A DNA stretch of 41,022 bases from a virus, in the IMG/VR virus record IMGVR_UViG_3300049629_000326, positions 1 to 41,022 of that record; one strand, given 5' to 3'. The notes beneath the pieces were generated by a model. The model did not search any database. It saw only the letters and a list, made by a program, of their open reading frames with translations, and was not told where the DNA came from. This document shows positions 1 to 7,944 of this stretch, in pieces. The number at the start of each line of letters is the position of its first letter. Within the stretch, counting starts at the first letter, position 1. The position numbers and the translations under genes are program-made.

Positions 1-127
1 TACAGCACCAGCTCGACGTTTGCGACGTACTCAACCACCACCTACGGTTCAACAGTCTCAGCACAGTCGTCGTCCGTCTATGTGAACGTCACGGGTCTGA
101 CGGTCGGAACTACCTACTATGTGCGAG
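1..127. repeat. Terminal direct repeat, left copy (circular overlap)
   Basis: Bases 1-127 are identical to the last 127 bases of the window. The reading frame entering at base 1 continues exactly the frame opened at 40749, because 40896 minus 40749 is 147, or 49 codons. This is what a circular or circularly permuted genome assembled with a 127-base overlap looks like. A genuine short terminal repeat is the alternative, but an exact length of 127, a common assembler k-mer, favours an assembly overlap. The unique unit is 40,895 bp. Confidence 0.95.
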
Positions 128-1059
128 TCCGCGCGGTAAACCAAGCAGGAACGACAACGTCAAGTTCGGTGTCATTCACTACCTGGTCGCTGAAGACGTA
201 TCTGAACACGACGGCAGGGTCGTTCTCTTTGTCCGTTCCGTCCATCACACCTACAGGTGGATCGGCGATCGCGCCCGTCATCTACGAGATGCTCATCTAC
301 GGAGGTGGCGGTGGGGCCAACTACGCCGGTGGTGGAGGCGGTGGATACCGCATATTCGCCTCGCACACGTCGTCTGTCACCGGCACACAGAACATCACGG
401 GCACCGTCGGGGCTGGCGGTGGAGGTGGAAACGGCGGTGCTGGGACGGGCGGTGCAGGAACAGGCGGGACCAGCAGCATCACGGTCGGTTCAACATCCTG
501 GAGCGCAACGGGGGGCGGTCCTGGCAACCATCCAGGCAACCCGTGTTCGCCGAGCGGCACCGGGGGAGCCTCGGGTTCAGGCGATAACACGTCGAAGGCT
601 GGCGGGAGCAACACCTACGGGTACTACTACCAATGCAACCCGTACAACTGCAACCCGTACGCGTGCAATCCGTATCAATGCAACCCGTACTGCTGTGGCG
701 GTGTTGACAAGAACGGCAACTGCCTGGGGTGGTGCTACGAAACCTGCTACCAAACCTGCTACAACACCTGCTACAACACCTGCTGTGACGCAAACGTCTA
801 CGCCGGAGGTGGAGGCGGCGGTACAGACTCAGCGGGTTCTAACGCGTCGGGTACAACCTCCCAGGTTGGCGGCAACGGTGGAAACGGCGGTGGTGCCTAC
901 GGTCTGCGCGGAGGCAACGGTGGTGGCGGCAGGGGCACGCAAGGCATAGGATCGAACGGGTCAACCAGCGGATCAGGGCCGATAGTAGGCACCGGCGGGC
1001 AGGGTTGGTTCAACGCCGGCGTCGCAGGTGGTGTCACCTTCAAGTACTATGGACCGTAG
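1..1059 (+). CDS. Poly-glycine tail adhesin with Cys-rich insert (3' part of the gene starting at 40749)
   Basis: This is the C-terminal 352 codons of a 401-aa protein whose first 49 codons lie at 40749-40895. The N-terminal part is a fibronectin type III-like domain (roughly residues 15-110, including TGLTVGTTYYVRVRAVN). The rest is glycine-rich, with long G runs (GGGGGANYAGGGGGGY, GAGGGGGNGGAGTGG, GGNGGNGGG) like the poly-glycine-II sandwich of T-even gp38-type adhesins. At residues 261-311 lies an insert with 13 cysteines: CNPYx repeated, then CYxT repeated. The likely role is the receptor-binding tip of the tail, inferred from the glycine architecture and its place after the collagen-like fibre. 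The role of the cysteines is unknown. Confidence 0.8.
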   Translation, partial: YSTSSTFATYSTTTYGSTVSAQSSSVYVNVTGLTVGTTYYVRVRAVNQAGTTTSSSVSFTTWSLKTYLNTTAGSFSLSVPSITPTGGSAIAPVIYEMLIYGGGGGANYAGGGGGGYRIFASHTSSVTGTQNITGTVGAGGGGGNGGAGTGGAGTGGTSSITVGSTSWSATGGGPGNHPGNPCSPSGTGGASGSGDNTSKAGGSNTYGYYYQCNPYNCNPYACNPYQCNPYCCGGVDKNGNCLGWCYETCYQTCYNTCYNTCCDANVYAGGGGGGTDSAGSNASGTTSQVGGNGGNGGGAYGLRGGNGGGGRGTQGIGSNGSTSGSGPIVGTGGQGWFNAGVAGGVTFKYYGP

Positions 1060-1068
1060 GAGGGACCC

Positions 1069-2166
1069 ATGACACCGACCCCGTTCTCACTAGACGTACT
1101 CGCCACCCACAAGTGTTTCTTCCTGCTTGATCAGATCCCTGGTCGGGCAGAAGACGTCAGCCTCACCATCGTCACACCCACCGGCGAGGAAGAAGTGGAC
1201 TTCGTTGACCTGTTCACAATGGACGACGGTCGCATCATCGCCGCCTGGGGTCACCCCATGCAGAAACTGCCGAACCACAACCTCATCGCACGATGCGGAG
1301 AAACACGGCAGATCGTCAATCTCAACAACATTGAACGCGTCCTCCCGCACTTTGACCGCCCAGTCTCAGCCACCAACGGAGCGTTCCTGTTCACCGACTC
1401 AGCACCGCTGCCGAACGGTGACTGGCGATGCGACCGGGGTATGTACGGCCCTGTCCCGTTCGTCGTCGAACAACTACCCCGCGTCTTCAACGAAGCATCC
1501 GAGCTGATTGTCTTCGAGCATCTCCTGACCGTGAACGGTGTCGGCTCAATCATCTACATCGAGTCCCGAAACGAAACCCCGCGCGGCACCTACCTGATCG
1601 GCAACAGCGTTGCCCCTGCCACCACCCGCACATTCCAGGAAATGATCAGACTGGTATGGGAATGGGCAATGCTGGCCGAAGCACCGTTCCACTCCACCGA
1701 CAGGACGGCAGTCCAAGCATCTGCGTTCCTGGGGTGGATTGACCTAACCACCCGCGAAACAGAACACATTGCCTTGATGCCCGATATGCAGATCGGACGG
1801 TTCCTGTCCGGGGCGACTGACGCCCGACGTCGACCCGACGACAACCCGCCGATGACACCAGTCATCGAATCCTTGCTGTTCAACAGGATGGCTGCCAGCT
1901 CGCTCGCCTTTATCGTCAAGAGGAACCCGACCCTGTGGAACCTGGGAGAGATTCTCACCGAAGAACAACGGCAACTCGCCATTGGTGTTGAACGATTCAA
2001 GGAATACTACGGCATCCCCGCAGACAAGACCCTCGCAGACTTTGACGAGCTGCGTGACATCGCCGTTGCCAACATCCCCAACGAAACGCCCTACATCGAC
2101 TCCCAGCTGAAACAGTTCGACATCAAGAACGACTTCCTGGAAATGATCGCAGCCGACTCACTCTGA
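1069..2166 (+). CDS. Hypothetical protein in the fibre cluster, 365 aa
   Basis: I do not recognise this family. The ATG follows a strong AGGAGGGAC Shine-Dalgarno and begins 10 bases after the adhesin stop. The protein is soluble, mixed alpha/beta in appearance, with no signal peptide, membrane segment or repeats. The N-terminal 110 residues look beta-rich (segments such as SLTIVTPTGEEEVDFVDLF); the C-terminal third looks helical and acidic. It sits between the adhesin and a glycosyltransferase with short spacers, so it is probably co-transcribed. A fibre-associated, chaperone or modification role is inferred from position only. Confidence 0.75.
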   Translation: MTPTPFSLDVLATHKCFFLLDQIPGRAEDVSLTIVTPTGEEEVDFVDLFTMDDGRIIAAWGHPMQKLPNHNLIARCGETRQIVNLNNIERVLPHFDRPVSATNGAFLFTDSAPLPNGDWRCDRGMYGPVPFVVEQLPRVFNEASELIVFEHLLTVNGVGSIIYIESRNETPRGTYLIGNSVAPATTRTFQEMIRLVWEWAMLAEAPFHSTDRTAVQASAFLGWIDLTTRETEHIALMPDMQIGRFLSGATDARRRPDDNPPMTPVIESLLFNRMAASSLAFIVKRNPTLWNLGEILTEEQRQLAIGVERFKEYYGIPADKTLADFDELRDIAVANIPNETPYIDSQLKQFDIKNDFLEMIAADSL

Positions 2167-2181
2167 ACAACAGGAGGGGAC

Positions 2182-3264
2182 ATGAAGATCGCGGTGTACA
2201 CCATCGCCAAGAACGAAGAACGGCACGTCGGACGCTGGGCACACTCCTGCCAGGACGCTGACTACAGGCTCATCCTTGACACAGGATCAACCGACAACAC
2301 AGTCAATATTGCCCGCTACTTCAACGTGCCGGTAGAGCGCAAAGTCTTCAACCCGTGGAGATTCGACCACGCTCGCAACCACGCCCTCGGTCTGTTGCCC
2401 GACGATGTTGATCTGTGTATTGCCCTGGACATGGACGAGGTGCTACTAGAGGGATGGCGCGACCACCTCGAACAGGTGCCGAACGGCACAACCCGCCCCC
2501 GTTACAAATATGTGTGGAGCTGGAATGACGACGGCTCAGAAGGGTTGGTCTACGGGGGCGACAAGATCCACGCCCGACACGGATACAGATGGAAGCACCC
2601 CGTACATGAAGTCATTCAACCTGTGGAGATACTGGAACAGCAGTACTGGTGTGATGGCCTAGAGATCCACCATCACCCCGACCCGACCAAGTCGCGCGGA
2701 CAGTACTTTGACCTCCTGAAACTAGCCGTCGAGGAATCACCCAGGGACGACAGAAACCAGTTCTACCTGGCCCGCGAATACTTCTTCCACGGCAACTACT
2801 CCTTGGCGCAGTATCACTTCAGCGAGTTTCTGCGTCTCTCGATGTGGGCACCCGAACGGGCTGCCGCGTACAGGTACATGGCGATCATGCGCCCCGCCGT
2901 GAAGGAATCCCTGCTGTACAAAGCAGTCATGGAAGACCCGCGCCGGCGGGAAACATGGTTTGCCCTTGCCCAGTTCTATTACGGCAACGAGGACTGGCAT
3001 AGCGTCAAGGCTGCCTGTGTGATGCTCTTCCGGGTCGCAGAGAAACCGTTGGACTATCTGTGCGAGGCAGACGCCTGGGGTTGGCAGCCCCATGATCTGA
3101 TGGCGTTGGCGTCATGGAATCTCGGGGAGTACGACCAGGCTGTGATGCATGGGGAACGGGCCTTGGCGGTGCGCCCCGACGACCTCAGACTGAAGAAGAA
3201 CCTGGAATGGTACTATTCCAAGGTTCCGCAGATCGAGAGGATCAACAATGTCAGCCAAGGGTGA
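2182..3264 (+). CDS. Family 2 glycosyltransferase with C-terminal helical (TPR-like) repeats
   Basis: The first 90 residues have the GT-A fold signature: IAVYTIAKNEERHVGRW, with the nucleotide-sugar NEE at 11-13; LILDTGSTDNTVNIA at 31-44; and an acidic DMDE at 83-86 in the DxD position expected to bind the metal and the nucleotide sugar. From about residue 180 the protein is helical with TPR-like spacing (FYLAREYFFHGNYSLAQYHF; MALASWNLGEYDQAVMHGERAL). GT2-TPR proteins typically transfer sugars to proteins or surface polymers. The SD is AGGAGGGGAC. The gene lies in the fibre cluster, so virion glycosylation is a reasonable inference. The acceptor is unknown. A second GT lies at 37858. Confidence 0.88.
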   Translation: MKIAVYTIAKNEERHVGRWAHSCQDADYRLILDTGSTDNTVNIARYFNVPVERKVFNPWRFDHARNHALGLLPDDVDLCIALDMDEVLLEGWRDHLEQVPNGTTRPRYKYVWSWNDDGSEGLVYGGDKIHARHGYRWKHPVHEVIQPVEILEQQYWCDGLEIHHHPDPTKSRGQYFDLLKLAVEESPRDDRNQFYLAREYFFHGNYSLAQYHFSEFLRLSMWAPERAAAYRYMAIMRPAVKESLLYKAVMEDPRRRETWFALAQFYYGNEDWHSVKAACVMLFRVAEKPLDYLCEADAWGWQPHDLMALASWNLGEYDQAVMHGERALAVRPDDLRLKKNLEWYYSKVPQIERINNVSQG

Positions 3265-3373
3265 GAAGTACAAGTCCAAGGGTGCCAAGATGAAGCACGA
3301 ACGGGCCGAAGGTGCCAAGGAGCGGATGATGGAATACGGCTCCAAGAAGAAGACCAAGAAGAAGGGCAAGTAA
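3248..3373 (+). CDS. Lysine-rich small protein, 41 aa
   Basis: A 41-residue frame starts inside the last codons of the glycosyltransferase (17-base overlap) and ends 12 bases before the next gene. It is very basic: MSAKGEKYKSKGAKMKHERA at the N-terminus and KKKTKKKGK at the C-terminus. It resembles in composition the other lysine-rich mini-proteins of this genome (22344, 22676, 22918, 36622). Such proteins are common beside head genes and may bind DNA or other virion proteins; I assign no function. Confidence 0.65.
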   Translation: MSAKGEKYKSKGAKMKHERAEGAKERMMEYGSKKKTKKKGK

Positions 3374-3385
3374 GCCCTACCCGAA

Positions 3386-4273
3386 ATGTCTACCGTCGCG
3401 CAGATCATCGATAGGACGCAGCGTCAACTTCTGTCAGGGGTTGTCGAGGAGCGAAACAAGGTATCCGTTGCTGTCACCGCAACGGCCGCCTCGGTGACTT
3501 TCGCCTATGACATTGCGGGCATCCGCGCAGGGTCGGTTGTGGAGATCGGTTCGGAACTGATGTATGTGTGGAATGTCTCCACCAGCACCAACACCGCAAC
3601 CGTCGAGCGCGGCTGGAACGGGACGACCGCATCAGCCCATGCCGTGAACGCGATCGCCGTCGTCAACCCCAGGTTCCCCCGGAGTCAGATCCTTGAGTCA
3701 ATCAATGACGACCTGTCCGACCTGGTGTCCCCCAGCAACGGCCTGTACAGGGTGAAAGCAATGGACATCCAGTACAACGGCAACGATCCCATGATCAACC
3801 TGCCGTCCACCAATGACGTGATCGAGCTGCTGGAAGTCCGTCTGCGCTACCGGTCCAACGACTATCCGATGATCCGTCGCACCACGATCGTCCGCAATAT
3901 GCCGACATCTGATTTCGGGTCGGGGACGGCACTCAAGTTCAATGAGCCGTGCAGGTCGGGCACGCTCCGCATCACCTACAAAGCTCCGTTTGGTCGTGTG
4001 GTTCGCGAAACTGACGACCTGCAACTGATCACAGGGTTCCCCGTCTCGGCTGAAGACATCTTGGTGATGGGGGCACAGATCCGCTTGATGACCCCGCGCG
4101 AGGTGCGCCGCAACTTCGTTGAGTCCCAGGGCGACACGCGCCGTTCTGACGAGGTTCCTGCTGGGTCGCAGAACAACAGCATCGCGAACATTGTCAGGTT
4201 GCGCCGTGAGCGCATCATTGCCGAGGCCGCAAAGCTTGATTCTCAGTACCCAGTCTTCTTGAACAGGGACTGA
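3386..4273 (+). CDS. Head-tail adaptor-like structural protein
   Basis: 295 aa. The N-terminus is helical (STVAQIIDRTQRQLL), followed by a small beta-domain (residues 25-95) containing ERGWNGTTASAHA at 74-86, then a helix-rich part (SQILESINDDLSDLV) and a beta-rich centre. This order, together with its place just before the candidate nozzle, fits the adaptor that joins portal to tail in short-tailed phages (gp11-like in T7). The RGxxGTTAxAHA motif recurs in the collar-domain fibre at 6168. Function is inferred from architecture and synteny. Confidence 0.6.
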   Translation: MSTVAQIIDRTQRQLLSGVVEERNKVSVAVTATAASVTFAYDIAGIRAGSVVEIGSELMYVWNVSTSTNTATVERGWNGTTASAHAVNAIAVVNPRFPRSQILESINDDLSDLVSPSNGLYRVKAMDIQYNGNDPMINLPSTNDVIELLEVRLRYRSNDYPMIRRTTIVRNMPTSDFGSGTALKFNEPCRSGTLRITYKAPFGRVVRETDDLQLITGFPVSAEDILVMGAQIRLMTPREVRRNFVESQGDTRRSDEVPAGSQNNSIANIVRLRRERIIAEAAKLDSQYPVFLNRD

Positions 4274-4274
4274 C

Positions 4275-6164
4275 ATGGCAGACGACATCCTTGATGTTGG
4301 CGACAACCTTGCTGATGTACCAGCCTTCTACACGGGCACAGGCACATCTTCGCTCGTTCCGTCGGTGTTCCCAGTCGGTATCAACGGCCGCCCCTACATG
4401 GTGGATCGAGCAGCCAACGAGTTCGTCGCCGGCTTTGAGGCCCGTGTCCGTGACTCGGTAGACCAGGGAACCGAACCGGGAGAAGCATCAATCAACCCGC
4501 AGGGGTTGTGGCGACGCAACCAAACGTCGTGGCACGTCGGTGCTGGTCAGCAATACGCCGACGATGGCTACGCGGAGCCGTTCAGGTTCTACACGTCGAA
4601 GGGGATCAACCCGTGGACGAAGGGTCAGTTGACTCTGCTCAATGACACCAGGCTGCCGTCGTCGTCCTCGATGACGGGGACGAATCTGCCGATGATCGAG
4701 GTCAACGGTTACCTGTATGTCGGTGACGGGCAGACCCTGAAATACACGCAGAACCCGTTTGCTGCCACGCCGACCTGGACGTCGGTGACGACGGGCGCAC
4801 CGACCGCCGCTATCAACGACATCACTACCGATGGTCAGCAGATCTACGTTGCGTACTACAACTCAGGCATCTACATGACAACGCCCGGGGGCGCGTCCGT
4901 GGCGGCCCACTACGCGACGAGCGGAACCTACAACTACACCAGGTTGGGGTTCGCCAAGGGTTTCGTGCTGGGATTCCACCGCAACGCAGGCGACAGCCAT
5001 ATCCACACGGTCCCGTACTCGACAAGCACCTCCCACGGTTCGGCCGATGGTTCGTTGCGCGACCCCAACTTCGTGTGTGCAGGGTTCGCAGGCGGGCAGT
5101 CACAGGTCTACATAGCGGGACGATCGACCGACAACGGTGTTGTGTACAGGATGGGTATCCAGTCAACCGGCGCGCTGGATGTGCCGATCGTGGCCTTGGA
5201 ACTTCCCATCGGGGAATACCCGACCGCCATCCACGGGTATCTCGGGGCGATCCTGTTGGGCACCAACAAGGGGGTCAGGTACTGCACGACAGACTCCAAC
5301 GGGAACCTCATCGCAGGTCCCGCCATCTCCTCGTCAAAGTCCGTCAAAGACTTTGCCTCGGAGGACAGGTTCGTATGGTTCGGATGGTCCAACTACGACC
5401 TCACATCCACGGGCGTCGGGCGCGTTGACCTGTCCAGCTTCGTCGGCTCCAACCAGCCCGCCTTTGCCTCCGACCTCATGTATGCCAGCACTAACCAGGT
5501 CCTGTCTGTCAGCAGGTTCACCGATCCCACCAGCGGCATCAGCAAGGGCGTATTCGCCGTGTCGGGCGTGGGCATCGTCGTTGAAGACGCAAGCAACCTG
5601 GTCGCATCAGGCAGCATCGAGTCGGGGTTCTACAAGTGGGGTATCCCCGACCGCAAGTTCGTAGCCCGCGTCGATATCAAGACCGCCCCGCTCATCGGCA
5701 GCATCAACGTCTACACCAGTCTTGACGGCAACGACTACGAGATCCGGGGCACCGCGACAGCCCAAAGTTCCGTTGAGTTCACGGTCGCCGGCCCCGAAGA
5801 CAAGGCGATCTCAGCGGGTTTCAAGATCGTCCTGAACCGTCAGACAGCCACCACGGGGCCGACATTGACCAGGTTGTCGGGCCGTGCCTATGCAACCCCC
5901 GCCCGCAGCAGGTACTTCAAGGTGCCTGTCCTCCTGCACAACGTCTTGCGCCCGTGGAACAAGGAGTACTACATCGACGTCGTCGAGGAACGTCGACTCC
6001 TGGAAGATCTGATCCTCAACCCGCGCGTCATCATCTACCAGGAAGGCGAAGCCGTGTATTCGGTCATTGCCGAAGATATGGAATGGCGGGCCTTTGACAC
6101 CGTCAACACCGATTGGACATGGCAGGGGACTGCTATTATCACGATGCGATCGATCCAGGAGTAA
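4275..6164 (+). CDS. Large beta-propeller-like tail protein, candidate tail nozzle
   Basis: 629 aa, beta-rich, with repeated blade-like stretches (DITTDGQQIYVAYYNSGIYM; GYLGAILLGTNKGVRYCTT; FASEDRFVWFGWSNYDLTS). The C-terminal 80 residues form a separate domain (YYIDVVEERRLLEDLI to TWQGTAIITMRSIQE). No signal peptide, transmembrane segment or coiled coil is seen. In podoviruses a long beta-propeller protein follows the adaptor and forms the nozzle, as T7 gp12 does. The one-base gap from the adaptor gene supports a shared transcript. A minor tail or receptor-facing protein is the alternative. Confidence 0.6.
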   Translation: MADDILDVGDNLADVPAFYTGTGTSSLVPSVFPVGINGRPYMVDRAANEFVAGFEARVRDSVDQGTEPGEASINPQGLWRRNQTSWHVGAGQQYADDGYAEPFRFYTSKGINPWTKGQLTLLNDTRLPSSSSMTGTNLPMIEVNGYLYVGDGQTLKYTQNPFAATPTWTSVTTGAPTAAINDITTDGQQIYVAYYNSGIYMTTPGGASVAAHYATSGTYNYTRLGFAKGFVLGFHRNAGDSHIHTVPYSTSTSHGSADGSLRDPNFVCAGFAGGQSQVYIAGRSTDNGVVYRMGIQSTGALDVPIVALELPIGEYPTAIHGYLGAILLGTNKGVRYCTTDSNGNLIAGPAISSSKSVKDFASEDRFVWFGWSNYDLTSTGVGRVDLSSFVGSNQPAFASDLMYASTNQVLSVSRFTDPTSGISKGVFAVSGVGIVVEDASNLVASGSIESGFYKWGIPDRKFVARVDIKTAPLIGSINVYTSLDGNDYEIRGTATAQSSVEFTVAGPEDKAISAGFKIVLNRQTATTGPTLTRLSGRAYATPARSRYFKVPVLLHNVLRPWNKEYYIDVVEERRLLEDLILNPRVIIYQEGEAVYSVIAEDMEWRAFDTVNTDWTWQGTAIITMRSIQE

Positions 6165-6167
6165 CAG

Positions 6168-7322
6168 GTGGCCGTAAAGACGCGTAGACAATATGCTGGT
6201 GGGGCAGCTGCCACCACGATCGGCGGCTCCCTCGCTTCGTCTGCGGTCACGACATTCTCCATCACCGCTGCTACGGGTTGGCCCGCATCCACGACCATCC
6301 CGTTCTATGTTGTGGTTTCCCCGCAGACAGCATCCGAAGAGAAGATGCTCGTCACCATCAACGGGCTGACCCTGACCGTTGTCGCCCGGGGTGTAGACGG
6401 CACGACCGCCAACGCTCACGCGTCGGGGGCAGCCATCTATCCGGTCGTCACCGCAGTCGATCTTGACGAAGCCAACGAACTGGCATCAACCTACGCCCAC
6501 ACGGGTGCCATCGCCTACCAAGGGGCGTCAACATTCTCTGAGCTGACGATCGGCTCAACCGACCATGTCCTCAAGGTCAGTTCGGGTCTCCCATCCTGGG
6601 GGCAGGTGGACACCGCAGGCATCGCCGATTCTGCTGTCACGTCAGCAAAGATCGCCGCGAACACGGTCGCTGCCGGCGACATCGCTGATGCGTTCAAGAA
6701 ACTGGTGTGCCCTGTCGGGACGATCACCGCGTTCGGTGGTGCAACCGCACCGACTGGCTGGTTGCTGTGCGACGGCAACACGATCAGCGCGGGGTACACG
6801 GAACTGATCGCTCTCATTGGTTCGGCCACCCCTGATCTTCGCGGTCGGTTCCCGCTCGGCGACAATGCGTCCCTGACCTTGCTTGCGACTGGCGGCTCGC
6901 TGTCAATCACTAACGCGAACCTTCCGTCTCACAACCACACGTTCTCCGCAACATCAACTGGGCAAAGCCAGTCTCACAATCACACCGTGTCTTTGAGCGA
7001 TCCGGGTCACAACCACACGCAGGATCCGCACAGCCACACAACCCAGGCAACTGTTTCCGCGTCGTCAGGGGCGCACAACAACACGACCGACTATGTCGCA
7101 GCAGGCACCAACGGTGCTTCGACCACCCCGACAATCTCTTCTATTTCCACCACGACGGCAACCAATCAGGCATCGGGGACAGGGGTCTCCGTTTCTTCGG
7201 TTGGCAATGCCAGTCAGGATCACACGCACAGCGTGTCGGGCACGACAGGCCAAACTGGCACGAACCAGGACTACTACCCGCCGTACGTCGTGCTGAACTT
7301 CATCATCAAGCACGACTACTGA
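6168..7322 (+). CDS. Tail fibre with phage tail-collar domain
   Basis: 384 aa, GTG start just behind GGAG. A beta-domain at residues 15-95 carries ARGVDGTTANAHA, shared with the adaptor at 3386. A linker containing GIADSAVTSAKIAANTVAAG leads to a tail-collar domain at about 183-233 (GTITAFGGATAPTGWLLCDG and DLRGRFPLGDN), diagnostic of Pfam Phage Tail Collar. After it comes a Ser/Thr-rich tip with many histidines: HNH, HNH, HNH, HSH and DHTH. In T4-type fibre tips HxH pairs coordinate iron, so metal binding is likely here. It ends in YYPPYVVLNFIIK, typical of collar-containing fibres. Confidence 0.85.
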   Translation: MAVKTRRQYAGGAAATTIGGSLASSAVTTFSITAATGWPASTTIPFYVVVSPQTASEEKMLVTINGLTLTVVARGVDGTTANAHASGAAIYPVVTAVDLDEANELASTYAHTGAIAYQGASTFSELTIGSTDHVLKVSSGLPSWGQVDTAGIADSAVTSAKIAANTVAAGDIADAFKKLVCPVGTITAFGGATAPTGWLLCDGNTISAGYTELIALIGSATPDLRGRFPLGDNASLTLLATGGSLSITNANLPSHNHTFSATSTGQSQSHNHTVSLSDPGHNHTQDPHSHTTQATVSASSGAHNNTTDYVAAGTNGASTTPTISSISTTTATNQASGTGVSVSSVGNASQDHTHSVSGTTGQTGTNQDYYPPYVVLNFIIKHDY

Positions 7323-7338
7323 TCCACCGGGAGGGGAC

Positions 7339-7581
7339 ATGGGCAAGTGGGAGAACTGGAAACAGCGCAACGTCCGCGCACAGGAGGAGGGTCGCGTCAC
7401 CCCGCTGGCCGCCCTCAACCCTGACTCCCCCCGCGTCGAAGACCCCCAATGGGTTGAACGTCTCGCCATCTGCACAGGGTGCCCCGAGTTCCTGGCGACC
7501 CAGCAATGCCGCAAGTGTGGCTGCTTCATGCCCGTCAAGGCCCGCCTGACCCACGCGTCATGCCCGCTCGGCAAGTGGTAA
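7339..7581 (+). CDS. Small zinc-ribbon-like phage protein
   Basis: 80 aa, preceded by GGGAGGGGAC. Four metal-ligand cysteines are arranged as ICTGC, then QCRKCGC, and a final SCPLGKW, the pattern of a small Cys4 protein often carried by tailed phages near the tail and lysis genes. The N-terminus is charged with tryptophans. Its role is unknown; it sits between the last fibre and the holin. Confidence 0.75.
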   Translation: MGKWENWKQRNVRAQEEGRVTPLAALNPDSPRVEDPQWVERLAICTGCPEFLATQQCRKCGCFMPVKARLTHASCPLGKW

Positions 7582-7617
7582 CATCACCGCAAGCCACATG
7601 AAGGGAAGTTAGGAACC

Positions 7618-7944
7618 ATGCTGATGATGTCGATCAAGGTTGTCAAGGACGTGATCGGTCGCATCTTCGCGCTGTTCCTCGTTTCGTCTGTCGGGGCGAT
7701 CACCTCGTCATCGGTGATGAACCAGGTCCAGTCCGACATCCAGGTTCCGCTGTGGTACGCCGCATGGATGGCCGGTCTCATGGCCGTGATCACCGTCGTC
7801 GGCAAGCTCGCACAGGCCGCCCTGGACGGGAAGATCGAGGCCCATGAGGTGGACGAGATCTTCGGCGTCAAGGAAGAGACGCGCGCTGCGATCAACGAGA
7901 AGAAGGGTCTCACCACGGATCCCGTTGACACCCAGCAGGTCTAA
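7618..7944 (+). CDS. Holin (two predicted membrane helices)
   Basis: 108 aa. Two hydrophobic segments are visible: about residues 12-32 (IGRIFALFLVSSVGAITSSS) and 45-68 (LWYAAWMAGLMAVITVVGKLAQ). A charged cytoplasmic tail follows (DGKIEAHEVDEIFGVKEETR). Size, topology and position two genes before an endolysin fit a holin that permeabilises the membrane. The start was chosen at the first ATG behind GAAGGGAAG/TAGGAA; ATGs 6 and 9 bases later are possible. The gene overlaps the next by about 20 bases. Confidence 0.75.
   Translation: MLMMSIKVVKDVIGRIFALFLVSSVGAITSSSVMNQVQSDIQVPLWYAAWMAGLMAVITVVGKLAQAALDGKIEAHEVDEIFGVKEETRAAINEKKGLTTDPVDTQQV

Noticed and set aside
601-800. Diversity-generating retroelement variable region
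   Set aside because: There is no reverse transcriptase, template repeat or adenine-biased variation in the genome; the repeats are coding Cys motifs.
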